A stretch of DNA of 64,000 nucleotides from Rotaria macrura (lineage: Eukaryota; Rotifera; Eurotatoria; Philodinida; Philodinidae), in assembly GCA_900239685.1 (NCBI GenBank), contig OENT01000060.1, forward strand, positions 83,495 to 147,494, written 5' to 3'. The position numbers and the translations under genes were made by a program. This document shows, piece by piece, positions 62,160 through 64,000 of the stretch (positions are counted from its first letter, which is position 1; the number at the start of each line of letters is the position of its first letter). The notes under the pieces are model-generated. The model searched no databases. It was not told the DNA's origin and worked only from the letters and a program-made list of their open reading frames with translations.

Positions 62160-64000
62160 TTCTTTATTTTTCTCGGTTAGATTAATCTAATACACAGGAA
62201 GAAGAAAAGAGGAAAAAAGCAGAGGAAAGATGAAGGCTAAGAGATGCACGAACTAGTAAAATAACAAGTTATGACGATCTGAAATACGTAACAATACAAA
62301 CGTAAAGATGATTTTATGACTTAAATACTTAGCAATATCTTCATTTCACTTTTAACCAGTTATACGTAACTGAGTGTGCCTTTGAATCGAGAATGAATGA
62401 AGAAATACGTCAAACAAAGAACGATTTTTCTTTTTCGTTCTAACTCTTGTGATTGGTTAGACGGCATACTCGAGAAACTGTTAGACGGCCTCCGCGTTGA
62501 TCCAGCCAAGTTAGTTTTATGAATTATAAAAGTTTAAAAAATTAAGAAAAAAATTTTCCCTATCTATAAAACTAGATAATTACTGGCACAAATCGTCATA
62601 GAGGCATTCATACAAATAATAAAACATTGTTAACTAATCATTACATTTCGACTAAATTTAATAATCAAAACGTATTTCATTTTTAAATTAAAGACAAAGG
62701 AAAAAAAATATTCTTTTTTTCTTGTTTTAAACTCAAATAAAGCGATCAATGACATCTATCGAGACAGATGACAGACATCGATGATTTCACTGATAGCAAG
62801 TGATTAACTTTCATATCAGTGTTGTTTCAAATGACAGATCTATCAAACAGAGAAGATATTTGTGGCTTCTTCTTGATTTGTATAGACTTTCTTCTATTGG
62901 TTGATCGATTGTCACTATATTCATACAGGCTCTTCTTTTCTTGAATCCATATATATATGTAGAGAGAGAGAAGTTACTTTTTGTGGTCGAATATTATTTG
63001 TATTCAAACATGCATGTTGCTAATGATGAAATTTTTAAGTTGCAAAACATAAGAATCTTGTGTTACAAAGTTTGATAAGAGCCACAAACAACTCATTGGA
63101 GAGTAACAGCAACTAATACAAAACTTATTAGTCATATTATCTTTTAATTTATCGGTAATTGAAAAATACATAGTAATTTGTCATAAAAATAGCGAAAATA
63201 ATCTTTAAAGTTTTATGAAAAAAGTAAGCCAATCAAAACTTGTCCTGCTTCTCTCTTAAGATTGAGACTTTCTCACTATAAGATATTAGTCTGAGAGAAG
63301 ATATGATGGTTATGAAATTGCATCATAAATATGTTTGCTTTCAAGGTCTGCCATCTTTCTTACTGAATGAATCAAAGTTAATGGAGAAAAACTTTCAGGA
63401 AAGTATTTCTTTTATAACGGTAACCTGAAAAATTTGATCAACTAGTTTTCGACACAGAAAAATCTCATTCCATGTTCGCCAATTATCTATAGTAAAACCT
63501 AAATTAGTAGTTTTCATCTTCGTTATAAATTTATTTTGTATTTTGCTTTGTTTGTTTTTGTACTTCTTAAAAGTAAGTATTTGTGTACTAGCATCACTGA
63601 TGAGGTAAATAATATTTTTGAAATATTTTTTCTAAAATTTTCGCGAAGATCAAAGTATGAAGTTAATAAGCTTACTAATGTATTTACACTGACCTATTGC
63701 ATCTTGTGTATTGATTGATAAACTTGATTTTATTCCCTAATGTTATTTTTAGTATATTTCAGTCTAGAACATGCTAGAAATACATCTAGCCTAAATGAAA
63801 CATGACGGTGTCAGTTTAGATCGAGAGATATGCTTAAAAACTCTCATTGTTAAAACAGAGAAAAATACTTGTTGATGTTAATAGCGACAATTTTTTTCAC
63901 TAATTGCATTCTAATGATACTCCCGATTTCACTAACTCACTTTTCTATTGTAATAATAACCGATAGATGTGACGAAATATTCATACGTTACAATAATTTG
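62160..64000. other. Upstream region, no gene seen
   Basis: Begins with the promoter and 5' leader of the acidic-protein gene. A GA run (GAGAGAGAG) is at about 62961-62971 after a short (AT)n. No exon chain or repeat element was recognised up to the end of the window. Confidence 0.4.

Noticed and set aside
1-64000. tRNA, rRNA, CRISPR, operator or bacterial-type features
   Set aside because: None was recognised by eye. A tRNA cannot be excluded without a covariance-model search, but no clear T-arm motif in a clover-leaf context was seen.

Overview
This is a nuclear window from a small invertebrate animal. It is AT-rich, and its intact genes are metazoan: a NEK6/7 kinase, the Polycomb protein Sfmbt, the exon-junction factor PYM, the ciliary protein TMEM216, a two-pore channel and ANKFN1/wide awake. 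Exons are short, most introns are only about 50-80 bp with GT..AG ends, a minority of introns run 1-2.5 kb, and several start codons sit just after a 3' splice-like TTTAG. A bdelloid rotifer is my best guess. That is an inference from gene style, not from a marker gene.

Layout. 1-6.7 kb: no gene, but a 31-bp tandem repeat, a stretch of almost pure A+T and an odd CpG-rich patch. 6.7-8.3 kb (+): nine-exon NEK6/7 kinase. 8.3-11.9 kb: non-coding, with a 180-bp inverted-repeat element. 11.9-13.9 kb (+): secreted or membrane MAM-domain gene that looks disrupted. 13.9-21.9 kb: gene desert with a complex of interleaved inverted repeats and a clear MITE-like element. 21.9-30.6 kb (+): Sfmbt, PYM and TMEM216, head to tail with gaps of about 200 and 95 bp, a candidate trans-spliced operon. 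31.4-39.9 kb (+): two-pore channel in 21 exons, with mobile-like hairpin elements in intron 2. 41.4-42.4 kb (+): single-exon protein I do not recognise. 43.3-56.0 kb (-): ANKFN1/wake, with two alternative coding first exons at the 5' end and a third internal start that would drop the ankyrin part. 56-61.4 kb: no gene, microsatellites. 61.4-62.2 kb (-): small, very acidic nuclear-type protein in five exons. 62.2-64 kb: nothing clear.

Exon coordinates were derived by hand by joining open frames at GT..AG boundaries. For NEK6/7, Sfmbt, PYM, TMEM216, the two-pore channel, ANKFN1 and the acidic protein every splice phase closes without a stop. The single-copy genes share no pathway, although the Sfmbt-PYM-TMEM216 group may share transcription. 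The repeats are non-autonomous: no transposase or reverse transcriptase frame was seen.
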